From the NCBI GenBank assembly GCA_026008535.1, contig BRKX01000007.1, positions 59,943,001-60,007,000 on the forward strand: 64,000 nt of DNA. Direction: 5' to 3'. How positions within the stretch are numbered: the stretch's first letter is position 1; each line of letters opens with the position of its first letter. Shown piece by piece: positions 46,000 through 55,916 of the stretch. The notes under the pieces are model-generated. The model did no database searches and had not been told where the DNA came from. It saw only the letters and a list, made by a program, of their open reading frames with translations. The position numbers and the translations under genes were made by a program. The DNA comes from Perilla frutescens. Taxonomy: Eukaryota > Streptophyta > Magnoliopsida > Lamiales > Lamiaceae.

Positions 46000-46527
46000 A
46001 GGTTTGCAAATCTGCAGACCTGTCTCCTTGTTTGAAATAAGTTAATAAGTCTATGAGAGTATAAGTTGTTCTCTGATAAGTTAAAGCAGCAACCCACAGC
46101 TCGCCATCACCCTCGCATTCTCAACCAAAAATCAAGGTATGATAAGTATAGAAATTTTGGATTTTGGATTCATGATTTTGGAATACAGGAAGGGAAAAGA
46201 TTTGAGCAAGCATACCTATTTTATGGACAAGAAAAAAACCGTGAGAATGAAATTCCAAGTAAAAGGTGTTCGGGAAAGATGATTTCCCAGATTGAAGTTT
46301 GTGAAAAGATTTCTCGATCCCAAAATGACTTAAAATCTATTATCGAAATTTTGACTCAAAAGAAAAGGTAAACAATGTATGTTTAAAGAACTCTGGGCAC
46401 CAAAATTTTTATAAAAGTTGTCAGCTATCTCATAAAAGGAAAATATGCATGCAAGATTAATCCAGACATTAGGAGGACCTTAGGTCTGCCTTTTTGAATC
46501 TAGACTGACTAAGTTATTCTCTCCTAG
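46000..46527 (+). other. Tekay leader
   Basis: Mostly untranslated. A 101-codon open frame (46066-46371) is lysine- and isoleucine-rich with no recognisable motif; I do not call it a gene. Confidence 0.5.
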
Positions 46528-47301
46528 ATGGTTAAGCGTCGTTCGACAGCTAGGAAGAGCGTGCCTCTTTTCCGTCCTGTGCAAGAAAGAGTTGAGAGAT
46601 TCAGAAGAGAAACATGGAATGGCAACGAACAGTTGCTGTCCTACATGGCAAGATACCTCGAAAGGTGGGCTTGGGCAAACGGCTACGGAGGGGAGCCCGG
46701 AAGTGTATCCGACTTGGAAATGAGCATCCGCATGTGTGAGCATGCACCACCTGCTTGGAGGCCTACAATGTACCGTATCCTGCAAAGCACGATCACCCGC
46801 GATCCCGAGACGTACGCTGAAATCGGAAATCTGACGGAATTCTCGTCAGCTTTAATGGCTCGTTGGGTATCGGAGTATGGCCACGTGCACGCCTTAGCCG
46901 AGCAGTAAGAAGATGAGCAAAATCCCTCTCTCGTGGTAGAGCTAGAACTGCAAAGGGCGACTCTCAACAGTCTCCCTGGATTTCAAGTGCCACATCCCCA
47001 TGACGAAGGAACCACAGGAGCAGGACCCTCAAATGTCCGAATTGTGAACCACACCGAGTCCCTATTTTCCTGCACTCCTCAAATGAACCAGTGGACCCCT
47101 GTGTCCGCTTCTCAGGGTCTGGGACAGTGTATGCCCCATCAGTATCCTGAAGGAAGCGTTCGCATGAGGACATTCAAGTTCACCGTCCCAGAAACGGTTG
47201 ATATTGGAGACGAAGAAGAAGAAGACGAGGACCTAGAAGAAGGTGAAGAGGAAGTAGGATCGCCATGCAAGGAGAAGGGTAAAGGCCCGGCTCATGATTA
47301 G
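46528..47301 (+). pseudogene. Additional reading frame upstream of Tekay gag, function unknown
   Basis: One phase of 258 codons from ATG 46528 to TAG 47301, with a single premature TAA at 46906-46908. The first 126 residues are mixed and helical-looking with many Arg/Trp (ETWNGNEQLLSYMARYLERW, then PPAWRPTMYRIL). The second half ends in a strongly acidic tail (DEEEEDEDLEEGEEE) followed by a short Lys-rich end. Composition is unlike leader DNA and like a real protein. It is sense-strand, after the primer site and 360 bp before gag. Tat/Ogre elements have a known extra ORF in this place; I know of none described for Tekay. No domain recognised. Confidence 0.6.
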
Positions 47302-47661
47302 GCATAGAAAGGAGGTGTAGAAGGTGTTGCTGTTAGAACACCTAGATGTCTAATCCATCTGTTTGCCTGTAATTTAATGTCCGCTCTGACCAAGACTTTA
47401 ATATGTAATTGATGCTTTAAGATTTCTAAACCCAATAGTGGCAGTGAATTTTCCAAGAGACTGCCCTATCCCGGTTGTAACCCATAATTTACTATATCGA
47501 TGCCAAAGTCCTCTAAAAATGAGGCAATTTTCCCATCATGCTTGAATGACACCTAAATTTCATTTTGTTTGAGCTATCTTGTACAATTAAAAGACCTTAT
47601 CAAAAGGCATTCTTGCTTTGTTTAAATTTGATCAAACCTCGCTAATATCTAGTTCTTTAGA
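47302..47661 (+). other. Spacer between extra frame and gag in Tekay
   Basis: No coding potential seen; AT-rich untranslated sequence leading to the gag ATG at 47662. Confidence 0.5.
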
Positions 47662-48540
47662 ATGCCGCCTCGAAGATGTCAACCCAAGAATGAGGATGAG
47701 AACGAACCTGAGCAAGCCCCAAACCTCGGTCCAAAAGCCAAAAGTGTGTTTCTCAAACACAACCCTCCATCGTTTAATGGTTTAGGAGATCCAATTGATG
47801 CTGAAAAGTGGGTTCGCTCCTTAGAACGAATCTTCGATTTCATAGCTTGCACTGAAGGAGAGAAACTAAGTTGCGCTCTTTTCATGTTAACGGAGGATGC
47901 GGACTACTGGTGGGAGTCCGTACGAAGGACCATAACCCCGGTTCAATGGGAAGACTATAGTTGGGAAGATTTCAAGCATGATCTGTATCAGAAGTATATC
48001 CCGGATTGTTACAGAGAGGCAAAAGAGATGGAGTTCTGGAATCTAAAGCAAGGAAATAAGACAGTGTCGGAATACGATAGAGAATTCAACCAGTTGTCAA
48101 GGCATGCTCCACATCTAGTGGACACAGACGGGAAGAAAGCACACAAGTTCAAGAAAGGACTCAGATCCGAGATTGGCATAGCCCTCGCTGGGCAAGAAGA
48201 CATGTCTTATGCTCGAACCTTAGCCAAGGCATTAAGCATAGAAGCCATCCTTCCTCAAAGGATTCAACCCACTCAGTCGTTTAATAATCCAAAGGGGAAA
48301 AGGAAGTGGGAAGGAGGAAGAAGGGATGACAGAAGGAAGAAACCCCACTGGCAAAACCGAGAGTCAGGGGTGCCTCGAAACTAGCTTGGCAATGCCCCTA
48401 GTTTTAGGCCGTGTCAAAAGTGTGGAAGAATACATCCTGGAGTCTGTCGAGCAAATCTAACTGGGTGCTACAACTGTGGTGAGGAGGGGCACTTCAAGAG
48501 AGAGTGTCCTAAAGGAAACAACCAACGATCTCAAACACCA
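47662..48540 (+). pseudogene. Tekay gag
   Basis: ATG 47662, MPPRRCQPKNEDENEPEQ. The retrotransposon gag capsid domain spans about residues 30-200 (NPPSFNGLGDPIDAEKWVRS, ADYWWESVRR, WEDFKHDLYQKYIP, GNKTVSEYDREF). A premature TAG at 48382 is followed in the same phase by two cysteine motifs, CQKCGRIHPGVC and a standard CCHC knuckle at 48466-48507 (CYNCGEEGHFKREC). Apart from that stop the domain is well kept. Gag would assemble the particle and bind RNA. Confidence 0.9.
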
Positions 48541-49250
48541 CAGCAGCCCATGTACCCGCAACCACTTCAGCAACTTCCGGGAAACCAGCCAAGACTGCAG
48601 CAAGGAGGACCTCAGGGTCAAAGGCCGGGACTGAACCCAAGACCGAACCAAGGACGAGATCAAAGGTCCAACCAAGGGCAAAGGCCGCCTCAGCCAGCTC
48701 GTACTTATGCTCTTAATCAGCAGCAAGCTGCTAAGGCCCCAGGTAATCTAGCAGGTATGATTACCCTCCTCGAGACGCCAGTTTTAGCTCTCTTTGACAC
48801 TGGAGCATCGCATTCGTTTATAGCTGAGTCTGTTTGTAAGAAACTGAAGATTGAACCCGAGAATGCTGAGAATGCTCTTGAAATAAGTATTCCCTCTGGA
48901 AAGAAAATGATGTCTAGGAAGGTCTGCTCTAACCTAGAATTGAACATAGATGGGGAAAACTTTAAGTCAAATCTTTATGTGATAAAGATTCAGGACTTCG
49001 ACATAATCCTAGGGATGGGTTGGTTAGCCTCAGCTAATGCTTCCATAAGCTGCCCCGAGAGGGAGGTAACATTTCGATCACCCGGGAAACTCGAGGTGAA
49101 AATCTACGGATCAAGGTTGGGAACCAAAATCCCAGTGATATCCGCCCTAAAGGCCACCAAGATGGTAAGAAAGAACAACTACCAAGCATTTCTAGTTAAC
49201 CTAATAAGGAAGGAGGAAGGAGAGCTTTCCATCGAAGACGTTCCAGTCAT
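48541..49250 (+). pseudogene. Tekay protease region
   Basis: After a Gln/Pro-rich linker (48541-48720) comes the retropepsin domain with FDTGASHSFIA (DTG at 48796-48804) and the DIILGMGWLA flap/C-terminal word near 49000-49029. Intact in itself and in phase with gag, but upstream and downstream stops disrupt the polyprotein. Confidence 0.88.
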
Positions 49251-50570
49251 AAGGGAATACCCCGACGTGTTTGCAAAGGAGCTACCAGGACTACCTCCAG
49301 ACAGGCAGGTGGAGTTCACTATCAAGTTGGAGCCAGGAGCCGCCCCAGTTTCAAAAGCCCCCTATAGAATGGCGCCTAAGGAATTGCAAGAACTCAAGGT
49401 TCAACTGCAAGAGTTACTAGACCTAGGTTTTATCCAACCTAGTGTGTCGCCTTGGGGAGCTCCAATCTTGTTCGTAAAGAAAAAGGATGGCACATTAAGA
49501 ATGTGCATCGACTATAGAGAGCTTAATAAGCTAACCATCAAGAATCGATACCCACTCCCAAGAATAGATGATCTCTTCGATCAACTCAAAGGAGCAAGTG
49601 TCTTCTCCAAGATAGACTTAAGATCTGGGTACCATCAGCTTAAGATCTGAAAGGAGGATATCCCTAAGACCACTTTTAGAACTCGCTATGGGCACTACGA
49701 GTTTGTGGTAATGCCATTCGGATTGACCAACGTCCCAGCAGTGTTCATGGATTTAATGAATCGGGTTTTTCACCCATACCTTGACAAGTTTGTTCTAGTT
49801 TTCATAGATGATATTCTCATCTATTCCAAGGATGAAGAAGAACATCAAGAGCACCTGAGAGTGGTACTGAAAACCTTAAGAAGAGAAAAGCTTTATGCTA
49901 AGTTCAGCAAATGTGAATTTTGGCTCAAGGAAGTAATGTTCCTAGGTCATATAGTCTCGGTAGAAGGAATCAAGGTGGATCCGACCAAGAAGCTGTAAGC
50001 AACTGGAAGTCTCCAAGAAGTGTGAACGAGATAAGAAGTTTTCTAGGACTCCCTGGATACTATTGCAGATTCATTGAAGGATTCTGGTCTATATCCAAGC
50101 CTATGACGCGATTATTACAGAAGGATTCTAAGTTCAAATAGACGCCTGAATGTGAGGAAAGCTTTCAAACTTTGAAGAGGATGTTAACCACAGCCCCCGT
50201 TTTAGCCATCCCCGAAGGAAATGAAGATTTCGTGGTTTACGCAGACGCATCGAGTAAAGGATTGGGATGCGTACTAATGCAGAGAGGAAAGGTGATTGCT
50301 TATACTTCTAGACAGCTTAAGAATCACGAACAAAACTACCCGACGCATGACTTGGAACTAGCAGCGGTCGTTCATGCGCTGAAAATCTGGAGGCACTATC
50401 TCTACGGAGCTAAGTGTGAGATCTTCTCAGATCACAAGAGCTTGAAGTATTTCTTCGAGCAAAAAGATCTTAACATGCGACAAAGGAGATGGCTAGAACT
50501 CGTAAAAGACTATGACTGTACGATTCACTACCACCCAGGAAAAGCAAATGTGGTAGCAGATGCTCTAAGT
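49251..50570 (+). pseudogene. Tekay reverse transcriptase and RNase H
   Basis: RT begins near FAKELPGLPPDRQVEFTI (49270); KKDGTLRMCIDYRELN at 49480-49527; catalytic FIDD at 49801-49812. Stops at 49648 (TGA) and 50139 (TAG), and a one-base frameshift near 49990. RNase H from about 50240 (DASSKGLGCVLMQRG) through SDHKSLKYFF to HPGKANVVADALSRK near 50560, uninterrupted. The motifs are of the chromovirus type. Confidence 0.9.
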
Positions 50571-51616
50571 AGGAAAGAGAAGGCGGAATTAGAACTTATT
50601 TTAGTCCAGGAAGATCTTCGCAAGGAGTTCGAGAAGTTAAGAATCGAGGTGCTAACACCACCTGAGACCATTCAAGCTCAGATTGCCGCGATAGTCGCTC
50701 AGCCCGACCTAAGGCAGAGGATAATTGAAGCTCAGAGAGGAGACGAGTTTCTTGAAAAGAAAAGGCTAGAAGCACGAACTGATAACTCTCAAGAATTCAC
50801 GGAAGCCGCCGACAACGCACTCTTATTCAAAGGAAGGCTTTGTGTGCCTAGCAAAGGAGAACTAAAAGAGGAAATCATGTGCGAAGCACATGACATGCCA
50901 TATACAACACATCCCGGAAGCACCAAGATGTACCAAGACCTCAAGAGGAATTTCTGGTGGAACAACATGAAAAGGGAAATAGCCACCTTCGTGGAAAGGT
51001 GTCTGAGTTGTCAACAAGTGAAAGCTTTGCATCAAAAACCTTCTGGTTTGCTTCAACCCCTAGAAATTCCTGAATGGAAGTGGGATCATATCAATATGGA
51101 CTTTGTCGTAGGTTTGCCAAAGTCCAAGCGGGGAAATATACCGCTATTTGGGTAATCGTTGATCGATTATCTAAATCAGCACATTTTGTTGCTGTTAGGA
51201 TGACGGACGGGCTAGATCAACTAGCTCAGTTGTATGTTAAGGAAATTGTACGTTTGCACGGAGTGCCGGTCTCGATTACATCAGACCGTGATTCGAGATT
51301 TACATCAAAATTCTGGAGGAGCCTACAAGATGCAATGGGATCAAAGCTCAACTTTAGCACAGCATTCCATCCTCAAACGGATGGCCAATCTGAAAGGACC
51401 ATCCAGATTCTGGAAGACATGCTTAGAGGAGTTGTCATTGATCAAGGAAGCAATTGGGAGGAGTTACTGCCTTTGGTAGAATTTGCCTATAACAACAGCT
51501 ACCAGACATCGATCGGCATGGCTCCTTATGAAGACCTTTATGGAAAGAAGTGTAGATCGCCCCTATATTGGGATGAGGTTGGAGAGAAAAGGATACTTGG
51601 ACCCGAAATGGTCTAG
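50571..51616 (+). pseudogene. Tekay integrase
   Basis: HHCC zinc-binding part (HDMPYTTHPGSTKMYQDLKR, then CLSCQQVK, 50887-51030). The core domain starts before a one-base frameshift near 51125 and continues in the next phase: IVDRLSKSAHF, SITSDRDSRFTSKFW with the second Asp near 51286, and HPQTDGQSERTIQ with the Glu near 51390. A TAG at 51614 ends the frame near GPEMV. Confidence 0.88.
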
Positions 51617-52144
51617 GAGGCCGTCCAGAAAATCGAGCTCATTCGTCAGCGCATCAAGGAAGCTCAGGATAGACAAAAGGCTTATGCAGATGAGAGGAGA
51701 ACGAATCTCAGCTTCAACGTTGGAGATAAAGTGTTTTTGAAGGTGTCTCCATCAAAAGGAATAATTCATTTTGGCAAACGAAGCAAATTAAGGCCCAGAT
51801 TTATCGGACCTTTTGAGATTTTAGAAAAGGTGAATGAAGTAGCCTACAGGTTGGCCTTACCACCCAACCTGAGTAACGTACATGACGTCTTTCATGTCTC
51901 AATGTTACGAAGGTACGTGTTTGACCCAAAACACGTGATTAGCAAAGAAGAGATAGTCCTGAATAAGGATTTAGCCTATGAAGAAAAGCCTCAAGCCATC
52001 GTAGATTGAAAAGTTCAGAAGCTGAGAAATAAGGAGATCGACCTGGTGAAAGTAATCTAGAACCACCATGGTTCAGAGGAAGCAACTTGGGAGCTTGAAT
52101 CCGAGCTGCTCAAGAAGTACCCTGATATCGTTTATCATGGTTAG
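51617..52144 (+). pseudogene. Tekay integrase C-terminus and chromodomain-like tail
   Basis: Same phase as the integrase after its stop: GDKVFLKVSPSKGI, LRPRFIGPFEILEKV, VHDVFHVSMLRRYV (to about 51920), then a chromodomain-type ending with EEATWELESELLKKYPDI near 52078-52131. Stops at 52007 and 52058 interrupt it. The chromodomain of chromoviruses is thought to direct integration to particular chromatin. The frame ends TAG at 52142, 38 bp before the 3' LTR. Confidence 0.85.
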
Positions 52145-52170
52145 TAAAATTTGGGACGAAATTTTATTTA

Positions 52171-52182
52171 AGGAGGGTAGGA
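52171..52182 (+). other. Tekay polypurine tract
   Basis: AGGAGGGTAGGA immediately before the 3' LTR. Confidence 0.9.
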
Positions 52183-55020
52183 TGTAATACCCCAGATCTC
52201 CGAATAAGGTTTAGGGAATTATTAATAATAATTAATTAGCTAAATAAGGAATTTAATTAAGATTAGCTAAGATTGGATGTCAGTCACGACTTTAGGAGTC
52301 AGATCGCCTTTTTGAGAAATGTGATTTTAACTATTTTATGACCATCTGTGGTCTCGTTAGAAAGGTTTTAACTCAAGGAGTATGCCGGTATTTTCGGATT
52401 TTAATTCTGAAGTCATTTGAGTTCCCGGTGATGAAAAACGCATTGAAAAGAAGAATGAATACTAACTTTTGCGTGCGTTCGTGTTTTGAGAAATTTATGA
52501 AATCCTCCTCATTTATTCAAGTTCAGTTCTGTCAGGCCCCTCTTATGGGAAATGACTCAAGGATTCCGTTGGCGTTCACGGATTGACAATCTGAGGTCAA
52601 TCGAACGCTCGGGAGCCAAATATGTCAGTCTGAGTGAATAGTAAAAAGTAATTCCAAAAAGGGAATCTTTGCTCGTCTTTCTTCAGACGAACCCGTCTTC
52701 CTCACGAATCAAGTTGGTTCACTAGTATTCGAGCCAACGAGTCTCCCGGTATTTTTAGATTTCGTGTCTGAAGTCATTTGGGTCTCGATATCGAATAAAG
52801 CAGCTTTTAACCGAACCCTGGGTAACTTTTGCAGTATTCCCGCACAGCAATGGCTTCCAAGGGAAGCCAAAGCTTTTCCTATATATAGGGGACCACCCCT
52901 TTAGCTTTTCTTGCTCACTTTACTCTTTCCCTTCACTTCTAAACCGAGAGGTGAAAAACTTTGAAAGCCGAGAAGGTTCTGTCGAAATAAAAAGCGTTCT
53001 TCGTGAGTGTTCTTCAAGACGACGAGTGGAGTGGCATGGAAGGGATACGGTGAGGGAATGTGCTAGGGGCACCGTTGAAATCGTAGCAGGCGGCTCTGCC
53101 GCCGTTGCGACTCGACGAGACGCCAAGCTAACCACATTCCTTCGACGCACCTGACCCCGTCCATTTGCATTCGTCGGTCTCAATTCCATTTCTTTTTCGT
53201 CTTTAAATTTCCGCATTTACTTTCTGTTCTTTACGTTCTTCGCGTTCTTCATTATTTCTTGTCTAGAGTTACATTTCGATTTTCGTTGAAATTCCAAGAT
53301 GATAACTTGTGCGTTATATTTCTCATTCTAAATTCCGTTATTATTATTCTAAGAAGATTAACCTCGTTATTCTGTTAAAAATCCGTTCAAGTTATATTTA
53401 TTTAATTCCGGAGAATTATCGTGTTTGTGCCGTTATAATTCCGAAATTATTTTAAGTTAAAGTATGTTGTTGCATGATAAATTCAAGCATGTTGTTTTCA
53501 GAAAATTTCGGGTTTTGCGTTCTTCGCGTTCTTCGCGTTCGTCGAGAATCGACGAACATGAAGAACCCAGTTGAAGATCGCCCAGGAAGAGAGAGAAAAA
53601 GGGTCCCGCGACCGCGGGGGGTGCGCGGCCACGCGACGCCTTCCTTGGCCTAGGACGATTTGAGCATTCGACTCTTGTAGGAGGAATCGAGCCTCAGGGG
53701 AATACTCAGAAAGATCGCCAGCTCATTGCCTCATCTTCCGTTCCGTAATCAAGGTGGGTAAATCTATACTCATCTAAAGTTTGAGCTAATAAGCTCTAGA
53801 AGCCTGTTAGGGCAAATGAGATATCCAATAAAGTATTTTTGCTCAGCCTGTTAGATCTCTATACAAGGAAAGGAAAAGAATAGATGGAGTTATATGCATA
53901 ATTATGTTGAATTATTATTCGGGTTACATGAAGTAAAGAAAGTTAGTATAAGTTAAGCGAGCTCTCAAGTATGTTAGATATGCTAGAATTGTTTATTTAC
54001 AATTTGTGCTAGCATGAGGTGTTTAGAATTGCTTTATTTGCAATCGATGTTTATCCGCGTTCATTTCTTCGTATTTGAATACTTATGCTTGTTAAAAGCT
54101 CGTATAGTTAAGGATTAAGGATTGCCTTTTTAGGGTAGCTTAAACCCTTTGTAGGCCAAAACCAGGTAGTAATAAGGTATTAGCATTAGACATTATTCTA
54201 AGCTTGGTTTTGCTAGTAAGAATACGAAGAGGAGGAACTTAGCTTTCACTTAAGCAGGATTTGAGCTCAGAATTATTAAGGTAGTCACTGCCGGGTTTTT
54301 ACCCGCAAACTCGTTCGGATATTTGAGATAACCCCTCTTCTATCCTATGGCATGCCTAAGGGTACAGTTGACGACAAGTTTGAGCCAAGTTGGGCCCAAA
54401 AGAAAAGAAAAGGTTTTACGGATACGGAGAGGGCTTTTGCGTTTTGCTCTCCGTATACCATCTGTTAATCATTGGATATCTTAAAAGGTATTAAAGCATT
54501 TTCATTAAAACCCACTGAGTACATTAGTGCTCATGCCCCCTCTTTTCAAATGTTTTCAGGTTGAGATGCTGAGGATACTGGTGGCTGTGAATGTGGGTTG
54601 GCTGCCAAGACTATTTTGCTATTATCTAATGTTTCTATGAAATCCCACTTTGTGATCCGCTACTCTGATACACTCTTTTCAATTCTGTTTAAGTCCTATT
54701 ATGTTTAGCAAAACCTTATGATCAATCTTCCCCGAAACGATTTAATACTTATAAGATGCATATTATGTTTATCTCTGTTTTTGAGTATGATCTCCGTCCA
54801 CCTTCAAAGAGGTCTAACAAGTTGGTATCTGATTAATTAGCTGTTCATTCCGCTTAAGCATGTTTTCTTTTAATCCAAGTACACCCGAGCATTCCCATAT
54901 AACTTCTAAGGCACGTCTTGATTCTTAAAACTCTTGGTAAATCTCCATCCTTATTTATTAATCCCATAATAACACCCCGTCCCCACTTGTAAATCCCTAT
55001 CTCGGGACCGGGCTGTTACA
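52183..55020 (+). repeat. Tekay 3' LTR (shortened)
   Basis: 2838 bp, collinear with the 5' LTR but missing about 383 bp (after 53656, where a 9-bp filler GATTTGAGC sits) and with about 31 extra bp near 53520-53580, including a 9-bp tandem duplication GTTCTTCGC. About 20 differences counted by eye in the first 700 bp. Confidence 0.92.
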
Positions 55021-55576
55021 GAATCATAACCTTGTATCTCTCTTGGGTGAGTTGACTCAGGCTTTCAATGGCCCCGAACAGCATCTTGTTCGTTATGTCA
55101 AGTAGAACACCATACTCGGGCTTCAGATCGGTTTTAGCTGTTGTAAAACTGAATTGCTTGTTGCAGCTAGAAGTTTTCCATTATTTCCAGTATGCTTCTA
55201 CAGATTCCTTTAGTTCTTGAACGGATGAGCCTTCTTGTGGAAGTTGGAACACTTCTGCAATTGTTCTTTCAGTGATTTGAAGTGGTCATCCATGAATCAC
55301 GGATAACACTGTCTTTCCATCTGCAGATAATTTTACTTGAAGAAAAAATTCACTCACCAAATTTTGTCTAAAGAACTTTGGTGGTGTTTCCAGGTAGTAA
55401 AGAATTTCTGTCTTTTGAAGATTTGACAGAAGGATTTGATTGTTTGATTCATCTAGAATCAATTGAAATTTCTTCCTATCAAGGAATTTATCTCTTATAA
55501 GTTCCTCTTTGAAGGAGTTTGAGGATCTGGATAATTTGGCCATCTTTGGGGTTGGCTGAGATTTTGGGAATTTCAA
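55021..55576 (-). pseudogene. Env-like protein copy 2, N-terminal part
   Basis: Minus-strand frame 55576-55286 (likely start 55543, MAKLSRSSNSFKEEL). LIRDKFLDRKKFQLILDES aligns with LDRDKFFNPAGFLQACKAS of copy 1, and LVSEFFL with LVAEFFL. A stop at 55286, then more sequence of the family (YGVLLDITNKMLFGAIESL, near 55110-55055) runs into the Tekay 3' LTR. The gene resumes at 42805. Confidence 0.7.
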
Positions 55577-55647
55577 GATCTTTGAGAGAGAGAGAGTTTT
55601 TTGATATTGTAGGAGAAGAAAGCTTTTTGAGAGGCTTGAAAGGGGGG

Positions 55648-55658
55648 ACTTTTTATGA
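55648..55658 (-). promoter_or_regulatory. TATA-like box upstream of env-like copy 2
   Basis: CATAAAAAGT on the minus strand, about 110 bp before the ATG at 55543. A CACGTG G-box is upstream at 55743-55748. Inferred only. Confidence 0.4.
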
Positions 55659-55916
55659 GTGTTTGGACAGGCTCATAGATCTAATGGTTGGAATGGTACT
55701 AGCCCCTGACCTCTTTTGGTCGTTGGCATTTAATGACTTCAACACGTGTCATTATCTTGTAACGGTCAAAATTTTTAAAAATAAATGTGAAGTTCGACAT
55801 TTATTTGAAATAAAAAAGATAATCTTTTTATATATATATATCAATTAATAATTACAAACTGAATAACAAAAAGTAAACTTAGGGCTTTCTAATCAGGTTT
55901 CAACTTGATCAGCCAC

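Larger units (their letters stand above)
42806..55020 (+). mobile_element. Tekay-type chromovirus (Ty3/gypsy) nested in Sirevirus env-like copy 2
   Basis: 12.2 kb. LTRs TGTAATACCC...GGCTGTTACA of 3180 and 2838 bp; initiator-Met primer site; polypurine tract AGGAGGGTAGGA; flanks GAATT (42801-42805) and GAATC (55021-55025), a target duplication with one change. Gag-pol order is gag, protease, RT, RNase H, integrase, chromodomain-like tail, which with the long LTRs fits Tekay/Del. An extra reading frame lies before gag. Six premature stops and two frameshifts make gag-pol inactive. Confidence 0.92.

Noticed and set aside
46066..46371. 101-codon frame in the Tekay leader
   Set aside because: No motif, compositionally like leader DNA; weaker than the frame at 46528-47301. 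Left as leader pending comparison with relatives.
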